49,880 nt of DNA from JBBDXA01 sp040902585. GTDB taxonomy: Bacteria; Planctomycetota; Phycisphaerae; Phycisphaerales; Phycisphaeraceae. The stretch lies in NCBI GenBank assembly GCA_040902585.1, contig JBBDXA010000026.1, positions 1 through 49,880 of the forward strand, in the 5' to 3' direction. The translations under genes were made by a program, and so were the position numbers. Every line of letters starts with the position of its first letter. Position 1 is the stretch's first letter. Below the pieces are notes generated by a model, which was given only the letters and a program-made list of their open reading frames with translations, was not told the DNA's origin and did not search any database. Positions 7,556 through 17,371 of the stretch are shown here, in pieces.

Positions 7556-10000
7556 TTATCGTTTCTGAAAAAGGTCGGAGAGCACAAAGGCCTTCACAAT
7601 ATCCTTCACGCGGTAGTCATTATCCCGGCCAACCTTTGCGATTGTATGGAGATCGCTTCGGTCATCGATGGTCATGGTCCGGCGGAGGCCGTAGGTCGCG
7701 AGCTTCTCGACGAACGTTTCGTTGAACTTGTCCAGGTCCGCCAGCAGCAACTGTTTGAACTCTTCCGCATTCTTAAACATCCGGCCATCTGGCAACTCGC
7801 CGCTCGCATCCACAGGCGGATAGTCGCCCGTGCCTTCAACCATTTCGTGCGTCCGCCACTGGCCGATGGCGTTGAAGTTGTCGAACGCCAGGCCGAGCGG
7901 ATCGATCTTGCGGTGACAGGCGGCACAGTTGGCGTCGTGCTTGTGAGCTTCCAGCTTCATCCGCAACGTGGCCTTGGGCTCGGTAATCGGATTGGGTTCG
8001 ATCGGGTCCACATTGGCGGGCGGCGGCGGCGGCGTCTTGCCGAAGATCGCTTCGGACAGCCACGCCCCGCGATGCACCGGGCGATGGCGCGTGCCATCGG
8101 AAGTGAGTGACAGCACCGATGCCTGAGTAAGCAGGCCGCCGCGATGTGATTCCGGTTTCAGTTCAACACGCTGGAACTCGTCACGGGTGATATTTGGAAT
8201 GCGGTAAAACTCGGCGAGCCGGGGATTCACCATCGTCCAGTTGGAATGAATGAACTCCCGCAGCGTCAGGCCGCGATCGAGCACCTCTTTGAAGAAAGCC
8301 GTGGTCTCGCCCACCATACTCACTTCAAGATGCGCATCGTATTCAGGATAAAGGTTCTTATCCGGCGGAAACATGCCCACTTTGCGCAGGTGCAGCCACT
8401 GCGACGGGAAGGACCGCGTGAATCGCTCGGCCCGCGGGTCGGCGAGCATGCGAATGACCTGCCGATCCAGCTCAGCCTTGTCGCGGAGCTTGCCTTGCTC
8501 GGCAAGAGCGAACAGCGTGTCATCGGGCATCGTGCTCCACAAGAGATACGAAAGGCGAGAGGCAATCTCCCAGTCATTGAGCGTGTTGCGATTCGCGTTC
8601 TCATCGCCTTCTGCGATGAAGAGAAAACTCTTGGAGCAGAGAATGGCCGTCATGGCGGACTTCACCGCGTCCTTGAATTTCTCGCCGGCCTTCATCTCGC
8701 TTTCAACGATCCGCACGTAGCCTTCCAGTTCGCCTTGAACCAGCGGCCGACGAAACGCGCGTTTGGCCATGGCTTCAAGTCCATTGCGGACCTGTTCCAT
8801 GTCCCCCGGCTCCCCCGGGGCGCCCGACTCGCTGGGCATGTACGCATCGCGCCAATGCTGTTCCTGTTCCGTCACGATCGGGCCGCGCATTGTGATCGAA
8901 TCCAGGATCAGAAAGGAGTGCAATGGCTCGCCACCCTCGCCGATCAGTTTCATCTGCCACGGCATGCGCTCTTCGCTCAATGTGACAAACGGCTTTCGAC
9001 CGTGCCGAGCCGAGCGATGCGTCGGATTGATGCCGCCGAGCTTGTTGATGACGTGAATCGTAGGCAGATGATTCGTAGGAAAGTGGGCGCGAAACGTGAC
9101 TGTCACCGGCTTATCTTCCGGGGCAATGACATCCTGCTCGAACAGCACGCGGTCCAGACTCTCCGCATACACCTGCAATCGCGGGGCGGGTTTCCCTTCC
9201 GCTTTCAGGCCGCTGAGCGTGTAGCTGATCTCGTAAACACCGGGCCCGCCGAACCGCGCTTTGCCGCCATTGAAAGGATTGCTGCCGCGGAAGATGTCAC
9301 CCGCCCAGAGCAAGTATCGCACCTTGTCGAGCTGACCCGCTTTGGCCAGTCTTTCATAGTGCGGCTGATCATGTTCCGGGTGAATCGTCTCCGCCCGCTT
9401 GGAGGCTTCGACATAAACAGGCTTTACTTCGGGATACGCCTCGCTCAGGACGATCTCGGCCGCGGTGATGTACTTCTCCACATGCGTCGCGGACAGCGTC
9501 AGTACGGAACCGATGCGCTCGAAACCGTTCCACTGGGGGTCTTCCAGAAGCCCGCCCGGATCGGTCGCATCGTATTGCACGCCGATCAGGTCGCGCATTG
9601 TGTTGACATACTCCTCGCGCGTCAGCCGGTTGTAGGAGACGCGATCTCGTTTCGCCATGCGGGCCGACTCGCCTTCCTTGATTCTCGCGGAGAGCCACTC
9701 CACGATGGCCGCGCTCTGGTTGGGCGTCGGCCGCTGCTTCTGTTTCTTGGGCGGCATCTCGCCCGAACTGATGCGCTCCATGACCTCGGCCCAGCGCGGC
9801 GCGTCTTCCTGGCCCACGTCTTTCGACAACGCATCAAGGCGGAAGTCACCCTTCTGCGTCTTTGAGTCGTGACACTGAACGCAATGCGTATTGAGGAACG
9901 GCTGAATGTCCCGCTCGAACGAAGGCTCGGCTGCAACAGCGGGCGTACCCACGCAGGAGGCGATCAAGAGCAACGTGACGTGGAAAGCTCGACTTGTCAT
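7556..10000 (-). CDS. DUF1592-type planctomycete cytochrome c protein (DUF1587/1592/1588/1585)
   Basis: Encodes 814 residues from the ATG at 10000; the frame stays open to 10309, but the start chosen is followed directly by a Sec signal (MTSRAFHVTLLLIASCVGTP, ending AVAAEP). A cytochrome c module has CVQCH at residues 40-44. DUF1587 follows (RVSYNRLTREEYVNTMRDL), then DUF1592 in the middle, DUF1588 with a second heme-type motif CAACH at 692-696 (CAACHRKIDPLGLAFDNF) and a C-terminal DUF1585 segment. This is the standard planctomycete architecture, presumed to be an extracytoplasmic redox protein. It is the first gene of an operon with the DUF1552 gene and the unknown exported protein downstream. 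Substrate and partners are unknown. Confidence 0.92.
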   Translation of the reverse strand: MTSRAFHVTLLLIASCVGTPAVAAEPSFERDIQPFLNTHCVQCHDSKTQKGDFRLDALSKDVGQEDAPRWAEVMERISSGEMPPKKQKQRPTPNQSAAIVEWLSARIKEGESARMAKRDRVSYNRLTREEYVNTMRDLIGVQYDATDPGGLLEDPQWNGFERIGSVLTLSATHVEKYITAAEIVLSEAYPEVKPVYVEASKRAETIHPEHDQPHYERLAKAGQLDKVRYLLWAGDIFRGSNPFNGGKARFGGPGVYEISYTLSGLKAEGKPAPRLQVYAESLDRVLFEQDVIAPEDKPVTVTFRAHFPTNHLPTIHVINKLGGINPTHRSARHGRKPFVTLSEERMPWQMKLIGEGGEPLHSFLILDSITMRGPIVTEQEQHWRDAYMPSESGAPGEPGDMEQVRNGLEAMAKRAFRRPLVQGELEGYVRIVESEMKAGEKFKDAVKSAMTAILCSKSFLFIAEGDENANRNTLNDWEIASRLSYLLWSTMPDDTLFALAEQGKLRDKAELDRQVIRMLADPRAERFTRSFPSQWLHLRKVGMFPPDKNLYPEYDAHLEVSMVGETTAFFKEVLDRGLTLREFIHSNWTMVNPRLAEFYRIPNITRDEFQRVELKPESHRGGLLTQASVLSLTSDGTRHRPVHRGAWLSEAIFGKTPPPPPANVDPIEPNPITEPKATLRMKLEAHKHDANCAACHRKIDPLGLAFDNFNAIGQWRTHEMVEGTGDYPPVDASGELPDGRMFKNAEEFKQLLLADLDKFNETFVEKLATYGLRRTMTIDDRSDLHTIAKVGRDNDYRVKDIVKAFVLSDLFQKR

Positions 10001-10290
10001 GGTGTTCTCGCGATCTCGCGTACGAAGAACCTTGTCTCGATCGGCCTTCCAGTTACTTCCGGGAGCACCATCCCGATGGAGTAGTGCTAATGGCGCACGA
10101 CTTTCTTTCGCAACGGTTGCCCTTGCAGGCCGTACCGCGTCAGCACCACCCTTCGGGATGGTGCTCCAGGACGCGCTGTATCGTGGAGGACATTCTTCCT
10201 GTGCTGGTATCATCGGTTGCACTCCCGTTCGATTCTCCCATAAACCCTGGATGAAGTTTTCTGACGAGGTCATCCACGCAAAGGAAACCC
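10001..10290. promoter_or_regulatory. Divergent intergenic region with nested inverted repeats
   Basis: This 290-bp space separates the minus-strand DUF1592 operon from a plus-strand esterase, so promoters for both must lie here or nearby. GGAGCACCATCCCGA (10062-10076) and TCGGGATGGTGCTCC (10153-10167) are perfect 15-bp inverted repeats 76 bp apart. The right arm also folds locally with AGCACCACCC (10143-10152) around a TTCG loop, with one C-A mismatch. The two foldings exclude each other. No confident -10/-35 pair was read. The element sits 63-167 bp before the DUF1592 start. Confidence 0.5.
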
Positions 10291-11364
10291 ATGATTGGCT
10301 CCAATTCAAACCATGCTACAAGCGGGTTCAGATGGTTTCTCCTCGCGGCTCTGATTGCCGGCCTCTTCAAGCCGACGGTTGGTCTCGCCGTCGATCCGGT
10401 GAAGGATAAGTCCGACAAGGAAGGTAACGGGAGCTTCGTCATCGGTCCTGAATACAAGACCGACCCCGATCTCGCCGACCGCGGCAACGCCAAAGGAAAG
10501 TATTTTGAGTTCTCGTTGTCGCTGGCGGACAGCAAGATCTTCAAGGGTGATGACAAGACGCTCGATCCCAAGAAGCCCGTGCGCGAGAAGCGGAAAATAT
10601 TCGTCTACATCCCCGCGGCCTACAAGGACGGCACCAAGGCACCCGTGCTGGTCACGCTGGATGGACCGAGCCGCCTCAAGCAGATTCGCAATGCACTGGA
10701 CAATCTGACCCTCTCAAAGGATCCGAAACGCAGGCTACCCGCGTTTATTGCGATCGCCGTCGAGAACGGCGGCAACGACGGCAAGGGCAGTCAGCGCGGT
10801 CTGGAATATGACACGATGTCTGATCGCTTCGCGCGGTTCATCAACCATGAAGTGTTTCCCGCGGTGCTGAGTAACAAGGAGATCAAGGCTGCGTATCCGA
10901 AAATCGCCATCACGGACGACCCCTGGGGCCGGGCGATTATGGGTTGCAGTTCGGGCGGTGCCGCGGCGTTGACGGCAGGCTGGTTTCGGCCGGACCTGTT
11001 CCGTCGCCTGATCTGCTACTCGGGCACGTTCGTCGATCAGCAGGATGACGACGCACCGGAGGAAGCGAAGTACCCGCTCGGTGCGTGGGAGTATCACTCG
11101 AGCATGAAGCTGATCGAGAACACGGAGAAGAAGCCGCTGCGCCTATTCACGCACGTATCAGAAAACGACCTCCGCTCGAAGGACGCGGAAGAGACGTACC
11201 ACAACTGGGTCATGGCCGGCAAACGCACGGACGCAGCCCTGGAAGCGAAGGGCTACGACCACCGCTTCCTGTTCAGCAAATCAACCGGTCACTGCGACGG
11301 TAAGGTGTTTGACGCGACATTGGCGGACACGCTGGTCTGGATCTGGCGCGGCTACGGCGAGTAG
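10291..11364 (+). CDS. Secreted esterase of the IroE/esterase D-like alpha/beta-hydrolase group
   Basis: Encodes 357 residues, starting at an ATG with AAAGGAA five bases upstream. A hydrophobic segment near residues 14-31 (FLLAALIAGLFKPTVGLA) is a signal peptide. The fold matches enterochelin-esterase/feruloyl-esterase-like hydrolases: RKIFVYIPAAYKDG (first strands), LVTLDG, an oxyanion region and the nucleophile elbow GCSSGG with Ser220. The acid is probably the Asp in HVSENDLRS and the base the His in STGHCDG. It probably hydrolyses ester links outside the membrane; the substrate cannot be read. It points away from the DUF1592 operon and is followed by mobile-element debris. Confidence 0.85.
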   Translation: MIGSNSNHATSGFRWFLLAALIAGLFKPTVGLAVDPVKDKSDKEGNGSFVIGPEYKTDPDLADRGNAKGKYFEFSLSLADSKIFKGDDKTLDPKKPVREKRKIFVYIPAAYKDGTKAPVLVTLDGPSRLKQIRNALDNLTLSKDPKRRLPAFIAIAVENGGNDGKGSQRGLEYDTMSDRFARFINHEVFPAVLSNKEIKAAYPKIAITDDPWGRAIMGCSSGGAAALTAGWFRPDLFRRLICYSGTFVDQQDDDAPEEAKYPLGAWEYHSSMKLIENTEKKPLRLFTHVSENDLRSKDAEETYHNWVMAGKRTDAALEAKGYDHRFLFSKSTGHCDGKVFDATLADTLVWIWRGYGE

Positions 11365-11390
11365 CGCACTTGCCCGCCGCGCGGTCTCTA

Positions 11391-11585
11391 TTACTTGACC
11401 GTTTCAATCTTGATGGTGTGTTTGACCGGTTTCACGAAGGCGGCCACGTCTTCGCGAGCGTCCTTGTCGTGCTTGACCAGCGCATCTGCGATGCGGCCCA
11501 GCGCCTCCTTTTCAGCAGGGGCGAATTTTTCATATTGCGGCAGGTTTTGAATCAGCGACTTGATGAGATACGTTTCCATGTTCTG
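11391..11585 (-). pseudogene. 3' remnant of an unidentified gene, cut by the ISKra4-like element
   Basis: On the minus strand about 60 codons (METYLIKSLIQNLPQYEKF to the end TIKIETVK) read as a natural helical protein terminus. The frame runs on upstream, but there it is simply antisense to the transposase remnant, so the original 5' part has been lost. An ATG at 11579 could allow a small protein of about 62 residues, but no ribosome-binding site was seen. I do not recognise the family. Confidence 0.45.
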
Positions 11586-11599
11586 CTTGCTCGCGATGC

Positions 11600-12554
11600 G
11601 CTGCTGCGCCAGCTGGCCGAAAGCGAAGGCAAGCTCCTGATCGCGGCGCAGGAGGCTGAGCAGTTGGAGTTCGACTGGCACGCGAAAGACTGTCACGTGA
11701 TCGGCTCCGATGGCAAGCCCACGACGCGGCTATACCTGGGCGCCGACGGCGTGATGGTGCCCGTGATCGCCGATGCCGAGAAGCACAAGCGTCGCGCCAA
11801 AGCCCTGGAGCGCCGCAAGAAACTGTCGCGTCGCAAGGGCATTCACCGGGGGCGCCGCCATCGATTGCCCGCGCTCAAGCGCGGGACGGATGAACACTTC
11901 AAGGAGATGAAACTGGTGACGTTCTACGATCAACAGCGCGAGCATCGACTGGTGCGCGCGACGCGCAAGGGTCCCGAGGAAGCGGGCCGGCTGATGCGTC
12001 AAGGCCTGGTGGGCCTGCTCGCGCGCGGCGCCAGCGAGCGCATCGCGCTGGTGGACGGCGCGCCGTGGATCGCCAAACAGATCGAGCAGCGTCAGCCGCC
12101 GTTCACCGCGCTGACGCTGGACTTCTGGCATCTGTGCCAGCACGTGCATGACGCTCGCCGCGCGATGTTCGGCGAGACGGACACCGATGGCCAGGCGTGG
12201 GCCGACCGCGTAATGCAGACGATTCGCGAGCAAGGTTACGATCCGTTCTGGCGGGAACTCTCCCAGCAGCGCGGCAAGCTGCGTTCGCCCGCCAAGCGTG
12301 AATGCATGGATCGGCTGATGCACTACGTGGCGGCTCGCCGCGACATGCTCAACTACCCCCGGCACGCCGAGGCCGGCTGGGACATCGGCTCAGGCCCGAC
12401 GGAGTCGATGTGCAAAGCGTTGACACAGCGGGTCAAAGGCCGCGGCAAACGCTGGAACACCGACAACGCCGAGGCGATGATGGCGATGGAGGCCCTGCTG
12501 CAAAGTAACCTCTGGTCGCGTTGGTGGACCCACCGCCTCCGACCCGCAGCGTAG
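11600..12554 (+). mobile_element. ISKra4-like transposase, N-terminally truncated
   Basis: From about 11600 the plus frame encodes roughly 315 residues of an ISKra4-family transposase ending at the TAG at 12552-12554. The DDE-type acidic residues can be placed: Asp in YLGADGVMVPVI (codon at 11745), Asp in LTLDFWHLCQHV and Glu in GSGPTESMCK. Typical closing features are GKRWNTDNAEAMMAMEALL. The usual N-terminal third, including the start, is missing; the frame merges into the antisense of a neighbouring remnant, so the left boundary is approximate. The right end probably lies between 12560 and 12630, where CGGCAACTTGCCG is palindromic, but no matching left end was found. The element should be inactive. 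Confidence 0.75.
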
Positions 12555-12953
12555 CCCCGGTAATTTGGGCAGACCCCCAGGCGGGTCGGTCGGCGCTAAT
12601 GGTTTTGACTCGGGACAGTCCGGCAACTTGCCGAACCAAACAAGGGCAAGCCGCTCAAGATCATCAAGAAGGCGATCAAGCTGATCCTCAAGGCCAATAG
12701 AGGCGAATGATCAAGCATCGAGCGCATTGAGTCTTCGTCCAGGGGTTGAATTCGCGGCGGCGGTTCCCTCCTGAAGACTTCATCCAGGGTTTGTGCGAGA
12801 ATCAATGCGGTCGCTCGCCGGCAGGGATTGCACATGGAGGCGGTCATCGACACGGTCGGGTCGCGACAGCTCGGGCGGGCATGCCTGGTTTTGTGTTGTG
12901 AATGCCGCGCCCTGAACCCGATCGCTTCTCGCCTGAAGCATCAGGGGCTTGCC
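12555..12953. other. Region without an intact gene; possible 3' gene fragment at 12609-12710
   Basis: Between the transposase and the sigma factor there is no complete gene. A frame from 12609 to the TGA at 12708-12710 reads about 33 residues ending KPLKIIKKAIKLILKANRGE; it has no start and looks like the tail of a lysine-rich protein truncated by the insertion. The sigma-factor frame is open back to 12828 (TTG) but gives no family-like sequence before 12954. Otherwise nothing was recognised. Confidence 0.35.
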
Positions 12954-13520
12954 ATGGAACTGCGTCCGCCATCTGCGAGCGACGAACTGGACCGCTATCG
13001 CCGGTTCCTGACGATCCTCGCGCGCGTGCATCTGGACCCTCGCCTGATGGGCAAGTTGGATGCATCGGACATCGTTCAGCAGACGTTGCTGGAGGCCCAT
13101 CTTCAGCGCGAGCAGTTCCGCGGCACGACCGAAGGCGAGAGGGCGGCCTGGCTGCGGCGCATTTTGACCCACAACCTGGCGGATGAGCTGCGTGCCCTTC
13201 GCACCGCCAAGCGCGATATCGGGCGCGAGCGAAACCTGTGCGACGCTCTGGATCGCTCTTCGGCGCGACTGGATGCGCTGCTCGCGGCCGAGCAGACTTC
13301 GCCCAGCATGCCGATGCAGCGGGATGAGCAGGCCGTCGCCCTGGCGGACGCACTGGTGCAGCTTCCTGATGCCCAGCGGGACGCGATCGTGCTTCAGTTC
13401 TGGCACGGGTGGTCTCTCAAGCAGATCGCTGAGCACATGGAGAAGACGCCGGTCGCCGTCGCGGGGCTGCTCAAGCGGGGGCTCAAGCGGCTGCGTGAAT
13501 TGACCCCGCCTGCCCAGTGA
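12954..13520 (+). CDS. ECF sigma factor, planctomycete kinase-linked type
   Basis: Encodes 188 residues. I take the ATG at 12954 (MELRPPSASDELDRY), because the family begins shortly before the DELDRYRRFLTILARVHLDP helix; an upstream TTG at 12828 would add 42 residues unlike the family. Region 2 contains LDASDIVQQTLLEAH and region 4 contains DAIVLQFWHGWSLKQIAEHM with KTPVAVAGLLKRGLKRLREL, the helix-turn-helix that reads the -35 element. Groups of ECF factors next to Ser/Thr kinases are known in planctomycetes, and this one sits 106 bp before the first of two such kinases on the same strand. No anti-sigma factor is visible, so phosphorylation by the neighbouring kinases is a plausible control; that is inference. 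Confidence 0.9.
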   Translation: MELRPPSASDELDRYRRFLTILARVHLDPRLMGKLDASDIVQQTLLEAHLQREQFRGTTEGERAAWLRRILTHNLADELRALRTAKRDIGRERNLCDALDRSSARLDALLAAEQTSPSMPMQRDEQAVALADALVQLPDAQRDAIVLQFWHGWSLKQIAEHMEKTPVAVAGLLKRGLKRLRELTPPAQ

Positions 13521-13626
13521 ACACATGATTCCGAGAAGACGCGCCTGATCGGGCTGCGGTTCTCGCCTGAAGAGAAGGGCATCGGCGTCCGCGGCAACCC
13601 GCGCGTCAGCACACGAGGGAAACGGC

Positions 13627-16600
13627 ATGACGGACAGTCACGATACATCAGAGCAGGGTGATGAGCGGGTCGATGCCATTCTCGCCGACTATCTTCAGGC
13701 GTTGGAGCAAGGGGAAACACCGGACCGCGCGAAGCTGATCGAAGCGAACCCGCACTTCGCGGATGAATTGCGAGCTTTCTTTGCCGATCACGATCAGTTC
13801 GCGGAGGCGGCCGCGCCTTTCGTCGAGGACTCGACGCCCCGCCGAGCCGCTCAAGGACAGGCCATCTCCGTGGATCACTCCTCCTCGGACCCCAACGCAG
13901 AGACGACCGATGGNNNNNNNNNNCGCGCCTTCCTCCACCGCCCGAACCGGCGAGCGAGTGCACTACTTCGGCGATTACGAACTCATCGAACGCATCGCCA
14001 GCGGCGGCATGGGCGTCGTCTGGAAAGCACGGCAGACGAGCCTGAACCGGCAGGTCGCGCTGAAGATGATTCACTCCGGAGAGTTCGCGTCGCCCGAGCA
14101 GGTGCAGCGATTCCGCGCCGAAGCCGAGGCTGCGGCCAATCTCGATCATCCGCACATCGTGCCTATTTTCGAAGTAGGCGAGCACGCGGGCCAGCAGTAC
14201 TTCAGCATGAAGCTGATCGAAGGCGGCAGCCTCGCGGGCAGGCCGAAGCGCGAACAGGGTTGCACGAACAAGAATGAACAGCGAAGCGCGGCCGAGCTTC
14301 TGGCGACGGTGGCGCGGGCGGTGCATCACGCTCTCCAGCGCGGCATCCTGCACCGCGACCTGAAACCCGGCAACATCCTGCTCGATGCCCAGGGCCAGCC
14401 GCACGTCACCGACTTCGGCCTGGCCAAGCGCGTGGCGGATGACAGCCAGATGACTGTTTCCGGGGCAGTCATCGGCACGCCGAGTTACATGGCACCGGAG
14501 CAGGCGCGGGCGGATAAGGTGCTTTCGGTCGCGGCGGATGTGTACGGGCTGGGCGCGATTCTGTTCGACCTGCTCACGGGCCGACCCCCGTTCCGCGGCG
14601 ACTCGCTGGCGGAGACGCTGAGGCAGGTGCAGGAACAGGAGCCGGCGCAGCCGAGTTCGATCCGCGCGGGCATCGATCGCGATCTGGAAACGATCGCGCT
14701 CAAGTGCCTTCAAAAAGATGCGTCGCGCCGCTATGAGTCGGCGAGCGAGCTGGCGGATGACCTGGAGCGCTGGCTGCGCGGCGAGCCGATTGCGGCAAGA
14801 CCTGTCGGGCGCGGCGAGCGCGTTTGGCGCTGGTGCCGGCGCAATCCCGGGCTGGCGATCGCCTCCAGCGCCGCGGCCCTGGCGATTCTCATCACGCTGA
14901 TCACGCTGGCTGTTTCCGTCGTTCTCATCGGCGAGTCACGTGACGAAGCGGCGGGCCTGGCGGACGAGCGCGGCAAGCTGCTGGTCAGCGAGCGCGAACT
15001 GCGAGACAAGTCCGAACGACAATCTGCGTCGCTCGCCTACGAGCGCGCCATCAGTGAGGCTCTGCGAAGTCCATCGGCGGGCGTGCTCTTTCTGGCGGAC
15101 ACTCTCAGTCGGGTGTCGGGCGTACACGATCCGGAACTTGAAGGAATGGTGCGTCGCCAGTTCGGGGCATTCGGCCGGGGCCTACACCCGCTGGTTGCCT
15201 TCCACGAGTACCCCTTTGCACCGGTCGCGATGAATACCCGGAGTAACGTGATGGCAACGCGCGGCTGGCTCGGCGCTGCGGAAATCCCCCTGGACCAGCG
15301 CGAGGAGACGAAGGCCCAACGCGAGCGCATCAGTCGCACCATTCAACTCTGGGACATGAAGACGGGCCAGCCGCTGCATGCGCCGCTGGAACATGCCGCG
15401 CCCCTTGCGTCGGGCGCGGTGTTCAATGCCAATGGAACCGTGCTGGCCACGAAGACCCGCGATGGCCTGCTGCACCTTTGGAATGTCGCAACGGGTAAGC
15501 CGTTGCATGAACCGATTCGACCGGCGGGAAAGACGTTCCTTATGCATTTCAGCCCCGATGGTTCGCGACTGGGTGTCGCCGGCGCGCTCGATCCCGGCAG
15601 TGGCGAGGCGGTCACGCGGATGCTGGATCTTCAAACGGGTGAGTACATCGGCAAGCCCCTGGTGAACAGCGACACGGTCACGGCCCTTGAGTTCGCCCAG
15701 GATTCGTCGGTCCTGATCACAGGTTGCCGCAACGGCGACGTGCGGCGATGGAGTGTTTCAACCTGCGAACCGATCGGCCAGCCGCTCAAGCACAAGGGAG
15801 CGATCGACCACATCAGGCTGAGCGCAGATGAGGCGATACTCCTGGTCAGTGCTGCCACGGGACCTGGCCATTACCTGGGCACTACTGCGCTTTGGCGCAT
15901 CGGTCAGGAAACTCCCACCGCGACAACGCTGGATGAACCAAAGCGACTGAAACAGTTGGCGTTCAGCCCTGACGGACGCTGGTTGATCACGACGAATGTT
16001 CACGGCCACGTCGTGCGGTGGGAGTTGACCAACGGTGTCGCTGGCGAAGCGTCAACCGTCATGAAAACCTTGAAAACCGATATGCCGGTTCTCTTCACGC
16101 CCGACTCCCAATGTTTCCTGACCATGGACTACTACGGGCGGGTGCGACTGTGGGACACGGCGACCATTCGCCAGATCGGCGAAGACCTACCCGCAGGACG
16201 GGCGATGGCGCTGTCACCCGAAGGCGATGAGCTTGTCATTCAGACCGGCGTGACCACGGCTGCCGGCCCGCTCGTGTCGCTCCTTCGTCGTTGGAAGTTG
16301 CGGCCGGAGGATGCGGTCATCCGCACCTTCACGCGCCGCGAGACCACCGCCTTCGCCATGCATCCGTCAAAGGCCATCGTGGCCATCGCAAGCGTGGACC
16401 ATTCCATCGAGCAGTTTGACCTTAAGACGGGACTGGCCGTGGCTCCGCCGATTCCCCAGAAAGGTCGGATCCAGTCGTTGCTTTGCGGCCCCAAGGGCGA
16501 TCGGATCGTGAGCGTCGGTTCGGACTCTATCGCGCGGCTCTGGGATGCGAAATCAGGCACGCAGGTCGGCGAACCGCTTGGTAAGGCAATGCCTTTTGGC

Positions 16601-17368
16601 AACATCGCTTTCGATCCCGCAGGCAGGTACCTGATCACCAGCGATCATCATCACACAGCCGCGTGGGACACGGCCACCGGACGGCCGCTGGAGGGATTTC
16701 CGGACATCAAGGGCGTCAGCTACTTGTCGGTCCTCGATGAGGGCAAGAGGATCATTGCATGGACCAGCAATCCGAAGGAGCAACTGATCGAGTGGTCGTT
16801 CGGAGAGACAGAATTCCGTCTCACCGAACTGCCCACCTTGAGCACGCCGAACTACATCGCACTCTCGCCGCACTTCAACCGCAACGGCCATCGCGTCTTC
16901 CTCGCGGACTGGGTCGATCGCGGTTACCGATATTGGGACTTTCAGACACGCAGTTGGGCCGGCCCGCCGATTGAAAAGGGGCAGCCGCGCGACATCAGCG
17001 ACGATGGCCAACTCGCTGTGATCGCGAACGATGTCGAATCCATTTACCACCTGCGACATCTGAAGACAGGTCGGATGATCGGCTCGCCCATCGCGGTTAA
17101 TGCGCGGAACTTCGCCGCTCGGTTCAACAGCAGCGCCACGATGCTGGCCGTCACCACCAGCGGTGGGCCGGATGCCATGACCCGGATCAGCATTCGAAAC
17201 ATCGCTCCGGCCGCGGGCGACCCGCAGATTCTCAAGCTCTGGGCCGAAGTCGCGACCGGGCGAACCATTGACGAAACCGGTTTGGTGCGCGACCTGAGCG
17301 CTGAGCAATGGCAACAGAGATATGCCACACTGAGCGGTGAAGAGGCGGCCCTGAAACAGTTGGAGTGA
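13627..17368 (+). CDS. Receptor-like Ser/Thr protein kinase with WD40-like C-terminal domain (assembly gap inside)
   Basis: Starts at an ATG after GAGGG. The N-terminal 95 residues carry the planctomycete module DAILADYLQALEQGETPDR. Ten Ns at 13914-13923 then shift the frame from 1 to 2; the protein resumes with GDYELIERIASGGMGVVWKA (glycine loop), VALKMI, HRDLKPGN at 14351-14374, DFGLAKR and MAPEQA, so the catalytic set is complete. A helix at about 14860-14935 (LAILITLITLAVSVVL) crosses the membrane. Downstream are seven or more WD40-like blades such as IQLWDMKTGQPLHAPLEHAA and ARLWDAKSGTQVGEPL, probably the extracytoplasmic sensor. The next gene starts 3 bp later and is a paralogue. The real protein is probably intact with the gap a multiple of three. 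Confidence 0.88.
13914..13923. other. Assembly gap (ten Ns) inside a kinase gene
   Basis: Exactly ten Ns interrupt the first kinase gene between ETTDG and APSSTARTGERVHYF. The reading frame differs by one on the two sides. For an intact gene the missing length must be a multiple of three. The neighbouring paralogue has 15 residues between DAETTDG and YFGDYEL, against 13 here, so about six missing bases would restore equal spacing. Confidence 0.9.
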
Positions 17369-17371
17369 TCC

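Noticed and set aside
8246..9865. Plus-strand open frame of 539 codons opposite the DUF1592 gene
   Set aside because: Antisense to a gene with clear cytochrome and DUF1592 motifs; no independent protein features.
10001..10309. N-terminal extension of the DUF1592 protein to 10309
   Set aside because: The extra 103 residues lack family similarity and would place the signal peptide in the middle of the protein; the ATG at 10000 is followed directly by it.
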